A stretch of 64,000 nucleotides of DNA from assembly GCA_037039925.1 (NCBI GenBank), contig JAXRKP010000543.1, positions 167,501 to 231,500 on the forward strand, given 5' to 3'. A program made the position numbers and the translations under genes. The DNA is from Doris montereyensis (taxonomy: Eukaryota; Mollusca; Gastropoda; Nudibranchia; Dorididae). Below are positions 1 to 12,600 of the stretch, one piece after another. The notes beneath the pieces were generated by a model. That model searched no databases, was not told the origin of the DNA, and worked only from the letters and a program-made list of their open reading frames with translations. Every line of letters begins with the position of its first letter. The first letter of the stretch is position 1.

Positions 1-868
<868 letters not shown>

Positions 869-1004
869 CACAATTTGAAAAACATGATCCTCATTTAAAC
901 TATCTGAAGAAGAAAACTAGATTATATATATATATATGGAATCACGTCACGGAAATGCCCGAGACAACAACTTCCTCGTTAGCAGATATTCTAAATTAAA
1001 TGTG

Positions 1005-1375
1005 TAAATATAGATCTAGATTCTAGCCTTGATCTAGAATCTATCTAGATCTAGATTTCTAGATCTAGTTGAATGATGTGCTGAAAGTTGGATTGAACTT
1101 GTTTCTAGACCTAGAATCTAGTTTCTATTGAATTTGTTTTATTTGGTGACGTAGCGATGGCGAAATCATGACATAGACTGGAAATCTAGTTCTAAAATCT
1201 AAGTAAGTTTTGCATAGCTTTTTACATTATAATCTAGAAATCTCGATTCTAGATCTAGATCTAGATCTAGTCTCGTAGGAAAGTTTTAGTCTAGATCTAG
1301 ATCTAGAAAGCTCTAGATCTAGATCTAAGTCTACAATCTAGATCTAGAATCTAGATCTATATCTAGATCTAGTCT
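1005..1375. repeat. CTAGAT/ATCTAG-rich degenerate repeat
   Basis: Dense, irregular copies of the self-complementary words TCTAGA, AGATCT and CTAGATCTAG over about 370 bases, with looser copies at 1490-1515, 1640-1655 and 9668-9692. The sequence is mostly palindromic, so either strand could fold on itself. I infer low-complexity repeat DNA, not coding or regulatory sequence. Confidence 0.8.
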
Positions 1376-2486
1376 TCATTACAAATATAGAATATAGGCC
1401 TATAGATCTATACAAAAAAATATACTGACAGTATTACTGTAGTAGTGTACGGCACTGGATAAAAGCAGACTTCATCATACGCTTTGCTTAAAAGATCTAG
1501 TCTAGATCTAAATCTGCATGTGTGCTGACCAAACTTTTACTCGATCTATATAATTAAAGTGTTCTCTTAAACACACGATATAATGCATAAAAACACGCTT
1601 TTTCCTGCGCCCAAAGGGTGTGCATTTATCCAGCGGCTAGTACTGTAGATCTAGATTACATATATATAGAATTTTAAGATACTACTTACTAGCAGGTGAG
1701 GTACTAGAATCAAAATTTGGATCTAGCACTGTCCTATGTCTATAATTTCTGTAATTTTATGTCGGCACTATCCGTGAGACCCATGAATCGAGTTATTGTC
1801 TCGGATCCATATATATATATATATCTTCAGGAAGACACCAGTACAGGCTAAATCGAGTCTAGACTAAGGACAAAATGTGCGTTTCATCAGCAGATTATAC
1901 ATCAAGAATACCCCGCTGCGTCTCTGAAATGTTACTTAAATGCAGAGTCTCCCTGATCTTCAATCTAAGCAAAAGAGAAACCTCTGCCTTGTCTTTAAAA
2001 TGTTCAAAATAGTCAGAGAATAAATTCTCACAATTTTTCCAAAACGTTTTTCTAAATTGTGGAAATGTTTGGAATCCTTGATCTACATGATGCAGATCAT
2101 GATATCTACAACGCAATGTAGAATCTGTACTCGGGATAATCGCACTTTAGCACCGCCATAACACTAAATGCGATTACAAACCCTCTAGGCGCTACAGGCG
2201 GTTGGTCGCCTCAGAAAATGACATGAACTTCTCCAGATATGACCAGAAAACTTAAGTGTCGACTTAAAAGCACCCATTTTGCCGATAGCCATTATATTTG
2301 GTTCAGAAATGTGGACCACGGGAAATTAGGAAATGAATGCTCTCTTGGTATTCAAAATAAATGTCTTTATGGCTATTCTTGGTGTTAATAACCATGATAG
2401 GCTTAGAAACACGCACATATGTGACACACTGAACATGAACGAAACAATCGAGGAAAGGGGTGGTGAATAGGAGACTGTTGGTTCCG
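1376..2486. other. Intergenic or upstream-intron DNA, no assigned gene
   Basis: AT-rich DNA with short TA runs (about 1807-1824). A 73-codon minus-strand open frame at 1895-2116 is followed by a stop and has no motif I recognise. It lies next to a LINE fragment on the same strand and may be part of the same decayed element, but I cannot show this. Confidence 0.35.
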
Positions 2487-2965
2487 TCATGTTGTCAGGG
2501 GTAAAGAGGAAACAAGGATTAATGCCAGCTTTAGGTAAGATCTCACGAATCTAAGACCCTGACTATTTCTGACCTTTGGAACGCATACATCGACTGCTGC
2601 CATAACCTCATTTTTGAAAACACACCAAGCCTCTAGTATATGAAGATCTTTTATCCTATCAACTAAATTTGCAGCTGTAACTAATTCAGCAAGTTTAGAG
2701 TAGTTGCCTTTATCAAAACAGTAACGAGGCTCTCTTGGAGTGGCTCTCCTTGTGTAACATTTAAAGTCACAACATAAAATGTGGTAGTGACTTTTCCCTA
2801 GAGGTGCTTCATGCCTGATAGAGTCCACCATTGATTGTTCACTTGAAAAAACTAAATCCAAGATGTTTGGGGTTTGAGCTGATCGAAAATGTGTTGGCTT
2901 TTTGACATGCTGTGTCAAAAAGGAATCTCTGATTGCTTCTATAAACCATTGTGCCATACTACTTC
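2487..2965 (-). pseudogene. Decayed non-LTR retrotransposon endonuclease fragment
   Basis: A 156-codon minus-strand frame matches the C-terminal half of the APE-type endonuclease of Jockey/CR1-like LINEs. It reads LTQHVKKPTHFR, then NILDLVFSSE, then the APLGKS segment. The usual catalytic SDH triad appears here as GKSHYH, so the aspartate is displaced or lost. Downstream residues such as EAWCVFKNEVMAAVD resemble the linker between endonuclease and reverse transcriptase. The N-terminal endonuclease lobe and the reverse transcriptase are absent. It lies upstream of the TRAF6-like gene in the opposite orientation. Family is confident; clade is uncertain. Confidence 0.7.
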
Positions 2966-3030
2966 ATGTCTTCATTGTCTTTGTCATCTTTTCATCATTC
3001 GTTCTTACTCATCACTATCACACCGTTACA

Positions 3031-3327
3031 AAAGCATGTCAGAGTTTCTTAAAATCAACTCAGTACTTAACGGCTAGCCAGTGTAGTTTTATAAGGATCT
3101 ATAGACGTTATATGATCATGAATTTTTGGACAGAGTGGTTTAGGAGTGAGGGTTTGACAGATCCTGCCCTCTCCTTGACATAAGCATGACAGAGTTTCTT
3201 AAAAGCAACCCTATACTTAACGGCTAGCCAGAGAGGTTTTATAAGGGTAGGTGTTATAAATATGATCATGATTTTTCGACAGAGTGCTTTAGAGCAAGGG
3301 TTTGACAAATCTTGCCCTCTCCCTTGT
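3031..3327. repeat. Two-copy tandem duplication (about 150 bp unit)
   Basis: Bases 3031-3180 and 3182-3327 align along their length, sharing landmarks such as AGAGTTTCTTAAAA, TTAACGGCTAGCCA and GACAGAGTG, with many substitutions and small indels. The second copy ends just before the splice acceptor of the first visible TRAF6-like exon, so the duplication lies in the upstream intron. Confidence 0.85.
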
Positions 3328-3338
3328 TATTTTTTCAG

Positions 3339-3441
3339 GTTTGTGAATGACTCAACTTTCCTACAATTGATCTGTAGTTACGATGGCCGTCTTTGTTCAT
3401 GTATTTGAAGTCCTCACATCCTTTTGGGAAACACTGGCACA
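3339..3441 (+). other. 5' UTR part of the first visible TRAF6-like exon
   Basis: A pyrimidine-rich acceptor ending TTTTTTCAG at 3338 precedes this segment. It contains a stop codon (TGA, 3406-3408) in frame with the RING coding sequence, so translation should begin downstream of it. The first in-frame ATG is at 3442, immediately followed by another ATG. This implies at least one untranslated exon further upstream that I could not place. Confidence 0.6.
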
Positions 3442-3647
3442 ATGATGAGTTTGACAAGCCCAGATGCACCAAGCTGCAATGATTATGATTCTTTCCTGTT
3501 TTCACATGCAGAGGGTTACAATGTTGAGTTTGATCCTCCGTTAGATGCGAAGTATGAGTGCCCTATTTGTTTATCTACCTTAAGGGAGCCACTGCAAACT
3601 CCTTGCGGGCATAGATTTTGTCGGGACTGCATTTTGCGCTGGTTGAG
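3442..3647 (+). CDS. TRAF6: TRAF6-like exon 1: N-terminus and most of the RING finger
   Basis: Sixty-eight full codons starting at a tandem ATG pair. After an acidic/aromatic N-terminal stretch the RING begins with CPIC (C40, C43) and continues with TPCGHRFCRDC (C55, H57, C60, C63). The exon ends inside an arginine codon at AG|GTAATA, phase 2, and the remaining ligands come from exon 2. The start is chosen because an in-frame TGA lies 33 bases upstream. Confidence 0.9.
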
Positions 3648-6600
3648 GTAATACAAAATAAGACCAATATTGTTTTGACACTGTTAGGTAATACATTTTT
3701 CTGTCAATTTGATATCAAATATATACAAAACATTACAAATCGAAAGTGGAAATAATGATACTAAATTACATTATATTTATTTTCCTTAAAAAAGTTTCTT
3801 TTAAGGCCATTATGGCCCATAGAGCTGGAGCGTATCCCTGTTTTTATAGCGTGAAGTGGAACAAGTGATAATAGTCACCTTCTGGACAGGAGGCTAATCT
3901 GGCATACGTTTTTACTCCTAAGCTAGTGTTTGTACCCATTTGCACCTGGGTCGAGTGGGGAAATGCGTGTTAAGTGTCTTTCCCAAGGAACACAAAGTTG
4001 GGCCTGGCTTTGCTATGATTCAAACCCGGGATCTCATGATCCTAAGTCCGACAGCCTAAGAAGCACTTGGCCACCGACGTCACTTATTTATTTTCGATGT
4101 ATTAAAATTACCAGGTCAAAGAGCATGACATTTTTTTTTTTTTTGTCTCAGTACTCTCAGTCGTGAGCAAGTTTCAAATTGAAAAGTAAATAGATTTTTA
4201 TTTCTTAATCATAGATCAAAATTCATCAATTGTTTAAATCCTATGATATATATAATGCTTTTTAACTAAACTCTTTACTTTTATTTAAGAAAAGTATTAA
4301 ACTGATGCATACGTTTGTGCAAGAAAACACCTTATGAAAGTTTCTTTTTGCCAATTGTGTAACATGGTATTTTGTATGTGATTTTCTCCGATCATTTACA
4401 GAGACTCAGGAAAACGCTGTCCGATTGACAATGAAGAACTCTCAGAACAGGATATTTTTGCTGACAATTTTGCAAGAGAGAAATCTTGAATTGCAGTGTA
4501 AAGTGTCCCAATCATAAAGATGGATGTGAAAGTAAAGTGATTCTAAACCAGTTGCAGGTATGTCTGTACTGGTTACATTCAGTGACCACAATTTATTCAA
4601 AGGTTTTAACTTTTATCTTTCTGCTTTAATTTAACCCTATATGTGTCACAGGCTGATTTAATTGGCAATCACCATAACGCGATCAAATCTACCGTATAGC
4701 AATGAAAAACACTTCCTGTTGCCAAAATTGCTTTTTTTGTATGATAGCTTCAGACTTCTGTTTCCTTCACTCACAGAAAAGTGAAAGTTTGTGTATTTGC
4801 TGTCTACAGTGTAAAAATTTATACATTTGGTTCTGTCAACGTTATTGATACGACATCAGGGTTTGTACTCAACCAGTATCCTCTAGAATTCATACTAAAC
4901 GTTTGGTTCTGTCAACGTTATTGATACGACATCAGGGTTTGTACTCAACCAGTATCCTCTAGAATTCATACTAAACATTTGGTTCTGTCAACGTTATTGA
5001 TACGACATCAGGGTTTGTACTCAACCAGTATCCTCTAGAATTCATACTAAACGTTTGGTTCTGTCAACGTTATTGATCGACATCAGGGTTTGTACTCAAC
5101 CAGTATCCTCTAGAATTCATACTAAACGTTTGGTTCTGTCAACGTTATTGATACGACATCAGGGTTTGTACTCAACTAGTATCCTCTAGAATTCATACTA
5201 AACGTTTGGTTCTGTCAACGTTATTGATCTGACATCAGGGTTTGTACTCAACCAGTATCCTCTAGAATTCATACTAAACGTTTGGTTCTGTCAACGTTAT
5301 TGATCTGACATCAGGGTTTGTACTCAACCAGTATCCTCTAGAATTCATACTAAACATTTGGTTCTGTCAACGTTATTGATCTGACATCAGGGTTTGTACT
5401 CAACCAGTATCCTCTAGAATCATACTATACATTTGGTTCTGTCAACGTTATTGATACGACATCAGGGTTTGTACTCAACCAGTATCCTCTAGAATTCATA
5501 CTAAACGTTTGGTTCTGTCAACGTTATTGATACGACATTAGGGTTTGTACTCAACCAGTATCCTCTAGAATTCATACTATACGTTTGGTTCTGTCAACGT
5601 TATTGATCGACATCAGGGTTTGTACTCAACCAGTATCCTCTAGAATTCATACTAAACATTTTATGATTTAGATGATATTTGTCTTTTCTTTCCGTTTTTG
5701 CTATATTGTAAAAGAACAGAACATATTATTGAGTATTAATATTATGACCATGGTGCATTTTTCAAGCCTCATACTGCATATGTTCACATGTTAAAAGCAC
5801 AAAAAATGTTTGTATAGAGGTCTCCTATAAGGTTTGCTCTTTTCTTTCTTTCTACCATTGTTCTTTCTACCATTGTTCTTTCTTCCATTTTTCTTTCTTC
5901 CATTGTTCTTTCTTCCATTGTTCTTTCTTCCATTGTTCTTTCTACCATTATTCTTTCTTCCATTGTTCTTTCTTCCATTGTTCTTTCTACCATTGTTCTT
6001 TCTTCCATTGTTCTTTCTACCATTGTTCTTTCTTCCATTTTTCTTTCTTCCATTGTTCTTTCTACCATTGTTCTTTCTTCCATTGTTCTTTCTACCATTG
6101 TTCTTTCTTCCATTGTTCTTTCTTCCATTTTTCTTTCTACCATTGTTCTTTCTTCCATTGTTCTTTCTTCCATTTTTCTTTACAGATTATGTTCATCATC
6201 ATCTGAAGTCACTCCATCTTCTTCTGTGTCTGAATTCTTTAAACTAGGCGGCGGTCATGTTTTGCTATGCTTGGCATGTTGAGGCTTTTCGTTTTTCTTC
6301 CCCAGGCACACTTAGACGTGTGTCCCGTGGCCCTCAAGCCTTGCCCTTTCAAGTGCACATCCATCTTACCTCAAAGGGAGATGACAGAACACTTGGAGAA
6401 AAGATGTCAGAATCGCCTGATCAACTGTTCATTGTGTCACACCAACCTGAAAGCTGTCGAACTTGGGGTATGGATACAATGTAGTTTCTTACACAAGGCA
6501 TTGATTCTTTTAAGTCTTTCTTACTCTGTAACTTAAATTTTCACTATTAACATACAGTGGTGTCGGCCTAAGAACCTGCCGCATGAGAAAGTCGGCCTAA

Positions 6601-9600
6601 GAACCTGCCGCATGAGAACCGGTCTGCCTAAGAACTGGCTATTTCCGTGCAACAGAATTTTTCTTATATAAAACTACCTCCTTAATACCTCCCTTGGTAC
6701 AGCCCCGATCCGGCATAGAACCCGGTCTTATTGTGAGCTGAGAATCATAATAAAAAAATCCACACTCAGTTAGATGCTAATAATTGCCGATAAGATGTGA
6801 CAGGTTGTCAGTGAATCATAGCAAGATGGGTGGGATGTCTAATGCATTGGTCCAGACACTAGTAGGTGTTGTAAATGCATCACATTGGTGTACCAGACGC
6901 TGAACGACAGACATGAGGAAGGCTAGCCACCCGTCCTGTCCACCTTTCCTAGCCACTTGTGATCATGCCTTGGCATCTCGGGCACCACAGACCAGCAGAG
7001 ATTATGTAACAGCTGCACGACAAGATGTGCAGGCAAGGCAGTTACTATGGCTCGCATTGCAACATCAAAGATAGGGTAAGGACAACCTTTTTATTGTTGT
7101 GGCTTTTCTCAGACTGTCTTCCCTCTTTTCTTATTGGCTGAAAAATGATTGACCAATCACATAGTAATTTCAACATGTACAGAAGTGATTGCACAAATCG
7201 CTACATTGTTATGTCATAGACATAAACTTTCATTCATTTGCTCGGCTTGCTGGAGGCTAGATCTATCTACCTGCAAAGACTGCATATTTTTCAAAAGATC
7301 ATTTCAAACACAGTTTCAGACCATCATAATAACTACACAAGGGAATTCTCTTGATAACAAACAGAAACTGCTTATCTATTGGGGTCTGGTCAAATTGTAC
7401 GGTCAAGGCGAATAGCCAATACAAAATATATGAATAATGAAGCAAAAATACAAGGCATGTCAGAGTTCACCTTAAAACTCACTGTTTCTGTCTCCCGAGG
7501 ACTGGGTTCTGAGGCGGACACTACTGTATCTTATTTTGGATAGCGTCTGTTAAAGAACATTGCTTTGAAATCCATTTGTGGTGAGTTTTCTGATTTGTTT
7601 TATGTGTTGGACTCAACATTATGTATTATGTATTATACTCCATATAATGTAAATCAATTGCAAAAGAGTCTTTGAGGTGCAATTGAAATTGATAAGAAAC
7701 TGTTTCAGTATCTGGAAGTTGATGTAATTTCTCTGATATCTGATTTTAACTGTACAATTTGTGGAAGGGTTGGGTTGTTTGGGGGGGGGGGGGGTGCTGT
7801 GAAACTGTGGCCGATGAATTGGTAGAAAGGAAGGTCTGCTCAATATATTATGTTTCACAGGAAAACTTTTACTTTTAATTTTGAAGTATGGATTCCTTAT
7901 GTCGGCTTATTCTGTGTTTTAAGACCATAAAAAATGTCATGATCCTATAAGTCTACTGTTTAATTTCCCGCTCAAATGAATGTGTTTTCTTCTTCTCCCT
8001 TAGAATCACACCATTGCCTGTCCCAAGGGCATGGTGGAGTGTCAATACTGCGGAGAAAAGACAAAACGAGATGAAGTAAACCAATGCCATTTATGCTCTA
8101 TTGAATTAATAAATTATAAAAAGTAATGGGAAAATTAGAGTAAAGATATTTTAAGGCAAAAGTCGATTTGTAGTCTGCAGCCATGCTCTGGTGTATGCTC
8201 ACTGTTTTTGCATTATTCATCCCCGTAAGAAGACTATTTCACTCAATTTCCTTCTTCAACTCCCAAAGGGAGCATATTCTACAGAGCTGTGTGTTGGGCA
8301 CTGTATAAGAACAATCTAACAAGATCTTTTTTTGTCAGATATCCATTCACACCTGAGTCTAGTAGTTGGTGCAAACTGAAAATTCTTCAATGCCAGAATG
8401 ATCCATAAGGGCAGAGTGTATCCTGGTTTTTATAACATGAAGCAGAGTAGATGATGATCAATTGTTTCCTGGATGACATGCTAGTTTATCGCAGGTTTTA
8501 CTACCCAGCTTATGCTGCTTCCCATTTGCACTTAGGTAGAGTCTGCTGTGATTTGAAACCATGGCCGAGGAATTGGCAGAAAGGAACATCTGCAGTGATT
8601 TGAAACGATGGCCAAGGAATTAGTAGAAAGGAAGGTCTGCAGTGATTTGAAACAATGGCCGACGAATTAGTAGAAAGGAAGGTCTGCAGTGATTTGAAAC
8701 AATGGCCAATAAATTGATGGAAAAGAAGGTATGCAGTGATTTGAAACTATGGCCAATAAATTGATGGAAAAGGTCTGCAGTGATTTGAAAGCATGGCCAA
8801 TAAATTGATGGAAAGGAAGGTATGCAGTGATTTGAAACTATGGCCAATAAATTGATGGAAAGGAAGGTATGCAGTGATTTGAAAGCATGGCCAATAAATT
8901 GATGGAAAGGAAGGTATGCAGTGATTTGAAAGCATGGCCAATAAATTGATGGAAAGGAAGGTATGCAGTGATTTGAAACTATGGCCAATAAATTGATGGA
9001 AAAGAAGGTATGCAGTGATTTGAAACTATGGCCAATAAATTGATGGAAAAGAAGGTCTGCAGTGATTTGAAACTATGGCCAATAAATTGGTGGAAAGGAA
9101 GGTATGCAGTAATTTGAAACTATGGCCAATAAATTGATGGAAAGGAAGGTATGCAGTGATTTGAAACTATGGCCAATAAATTGATGGAAAGGAAGGTATG
9201 CAGTGATTTGAAACTATGGCCAATAAATTGGTGGAAAGGAAGGTCAGCAATGATTTGAAACTATGGCGAATAAATTGGTGGAAAGGAAGGTCAGCAATGA
9301 TTTGAAACTATGGTTTGAAACTATGGCGAATAAATTGGTGGAAAGGAAGGTCAGCAATGATTTGAAACTATGGCGAATGATTTGGTGGAAAGGAAGGTCT
9401 GCAATGATTTGAAAAATTGAAGTTGTTCAGAAGACCAAGAAAGATTGGAAGTTGTTGGTGTAACAGTCCAACGTGCAACACCCTGTCGGCCATAGAGAGC
9501 TATGGGATACGTGATGATGATGGTGATCATGATGATGAATGTAGACAAACGTCCGACCTATCTGTTATAGACGGGGGAAAATGACAATAAGTGACAATTC

Positions 9601-12600
9601 CACGTATAAAGACAGAACAAACACGTGACGTTTCGGGTATAACCCTCGTCAGAGAACAAATGAGAAATATCTAGAATCTAGATGTAGATCTAAACATTAA
9701 CTAAGGCATCACACAATGTGACGTCAGAAGAAAACCAGAAAGGAGGAAGAAAGAAAAAAAAAGACGGTGATGATAAGAAGAATGTATAGGAAGCGAGAAT
9801 GGAAGGTTCAGATCTGGAATGAAATAAAAATATGAAAATAAATACATAATAACGAGTGAGAAGGAGAGAGAGAGAAAAAGAAAAAAAAGAAGGAAAGAGA
9901 GAGAGGTGTGAGTATGGGAAACAAGAACAAAAAGAAGAGGATATCTCACTTGGTCTAGAAAGAAGAAATAATAGAGAGTGAATGAAAGGAAGTATCACTA
10001 AGGCAAAACTTTACAATAAAGGTCCGAAATGTATACAATTTACAAATGTAAATGTTTTTCTGAGTGAAATCTACCCCCTTGGTCAGAGAGTTGGATTGAC
10101 ACCTAGTCCCATTGGAGACAGACGATAAAAAAGAGGTCCTGTGTGCAGATCACAACACTTTGTGCATATTAAAGATTCTGTAGCTGTTCACAGGGCTGTC
10201 TGGACAAAATGTTTAAGAAATTCAACCAAAACTCCTAGGATCATCTTAGTTGTTGATGTGGGTAAAACCAAATGAAAATCAAATGAAAACCAAATCACCC
10301 CTGTGAGGTTGAGCAGATTGTGTGCAGTGGCTCTAGAATGCAGGGGATCTTATTACATGACCTGGCTCAACACTCTTATGGAAATTAGACATCATCAATT
10401 TCTGATATACTCAACACTCTTATGGAAAACAGACATCACTTTCTGATATACTCAACACTCTTATGAAAGATACGTAACATCACTTTCTAACAGACTCAAC
10501 ACTCTTATGAAAGATACGTAACATCACTTTCTAATAGACTCAACACTCTTATGAAAGATACGTAATATCACTTTCTAACAGATTCAACACTCTTATAAAA
10601 GATACGTAACATCACTTTCTAATAGACTCAACACTCTTATGAAAGATCGTAACATCACTTTCTAATAGACTCAACACTCTTATGAAAGATACGTAACATC
10701 ACTTTCTAACACACTCAACACTCTTATGAAAGATACGTAACATCACTTTCTAATAGACTCAACACTCTTATGAAAGATACGTAACATCACTTTCTAATAG
10801 ACTCAACACTCTTATGAAAGATACGCAACATCACTTTCTAACAGACTCAACACTCTTATGAAAGATACGTATTATCACTTTCTAACAGACTCAACACTCT
10901 TATGAAAGATACGTAACATCACTTTCTAACAGACTCAACACTCTTATGAAAGATACGTAACATCACTTTCTAACAGACTCAACACTCTTATGGAAAACAG
11001 ACATCATTACTTTCTGATAGACTCAACACTCTTATGGAAAACAGACATCATCAATTTCTGATATACTCAAAACTTTAATGAAAAACAGACATCATCACTT
11101 TCTGATAGACTCAACACTCTTATGAAAGATCGCAACATCACTTTGAATAGACTCAACACTCTTATGTAAAACAGACATCATCACTTTCTAATAGACTCAA
11201 CACTCTTATGAAAGATACGCAACATCATTTTCTAACAGACTCAACACTCTTATGGAAAACAGACATCATCACTTTCTAATAGACTCAATACTCTTATGAA
11301 AAACAGACATCATCACTTTCTGATATACTCAACACTCTTATGAAAAACAGACATCATCAATTTCTAATAGACTCAACACTCTTATGGAAAACAGACATCA
11401 TCACTTTCTGATCGACTCAATACTCTTATGGAAAACAGACATCATCACTTTATGATATACTCAACATTCTTATGGAAAACAGATATCATCACTTTCTGAT
11501 AGACTCAACATTCTTATGGAAAAGAGACATCATTACTTTCTGATATACTCAACACTCTTATGGAAAACAGACATCATCAATTTCTAATAGACTCAACATT
11601 CTTATGGAAAACAGACATCATCAATTTCTGATAGACTCAACACTCTTATGGAAAACAGACATCATCACTTTCTAATAGACTCAATACTCTTATGAAAAAC
11701 AGACATCATCACTTTCTGATATACTCAACACTCTTATGAAAAACAGACATCATCACTTTCTGATATACTCAACATTCTTATGGAAAACAGATATCATCAC
11801 TTTCTGATAGACTCAACATTCTTATGGAAAACAGACATCATCACTTTCTGATAGACTCAGTACTCTTATGGAAAACAGACATCATCACTTTATGATATAC
11901 TCAACATTCTTATGGAAAACAGATATCATCACTTTCTGATAGACTCAACATTCTTATGGAAAACAGACATCATCACTTTCTGATAGACTCAACATTCTTA
12001 TGGAAAACAGACATCATCACTTTCTGATAGACTCAACATTCTTATGGAAAACAGACATCATCAATTTCTGATAGACTCAACACTCTTATGGAAAACAGAC
12101 ATCATCACTTTTTCTGATAGACTCAACACTCTTATGGAAAAGAGACATCATTACTTTCTGATATACTCAACACTCTTATGGAAAACAGACATCATCAATT
12201 TCTAATAGACTCAACACTCTTATGGAAAACAGACATCATCAATTTCTGATAGACTCAACACTCTTATGGAAAACAGACATCATCACTTTCTAATAGACTC
12301 AATACTCTTATGAAAAACAGACATCATCACTTTCTGATATACTCAACACTCTTATGAAAAACAGACATCATCACTTTCTGATAGACTCAACACTCTTATG
12401 GAAAACAGACATCATCACTTTCTGATAGACTCAACATTCTTATGGAAAACAGACATCATCACTTTCTGATAGACTCAACATTCTTATGAAAAACAGACAT
12501 CATCACTTTCTGATAGACTCAATACTCTTATGGAAAACAGATATCATCACTTTATGATATACTCAACATTCTTATGGAAAACAGACATCATCACTTTCTG

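Noticed and set aside
1895..2116. 73-codon minus-strand frame as a gene
   Set aside because: No recognisable motif, no splice context, and it lies beside a decayed LINE fragment.
9640..9730. Type III hammerhead using TGACGTC near 9719-9726 as the partner strand
   Set aside because: A 6-bp stem III with GTC can be drawn, but stem I across the roughly 60 intervening bases does not pair; the TGACGTCA palindrome is probably coincidental.
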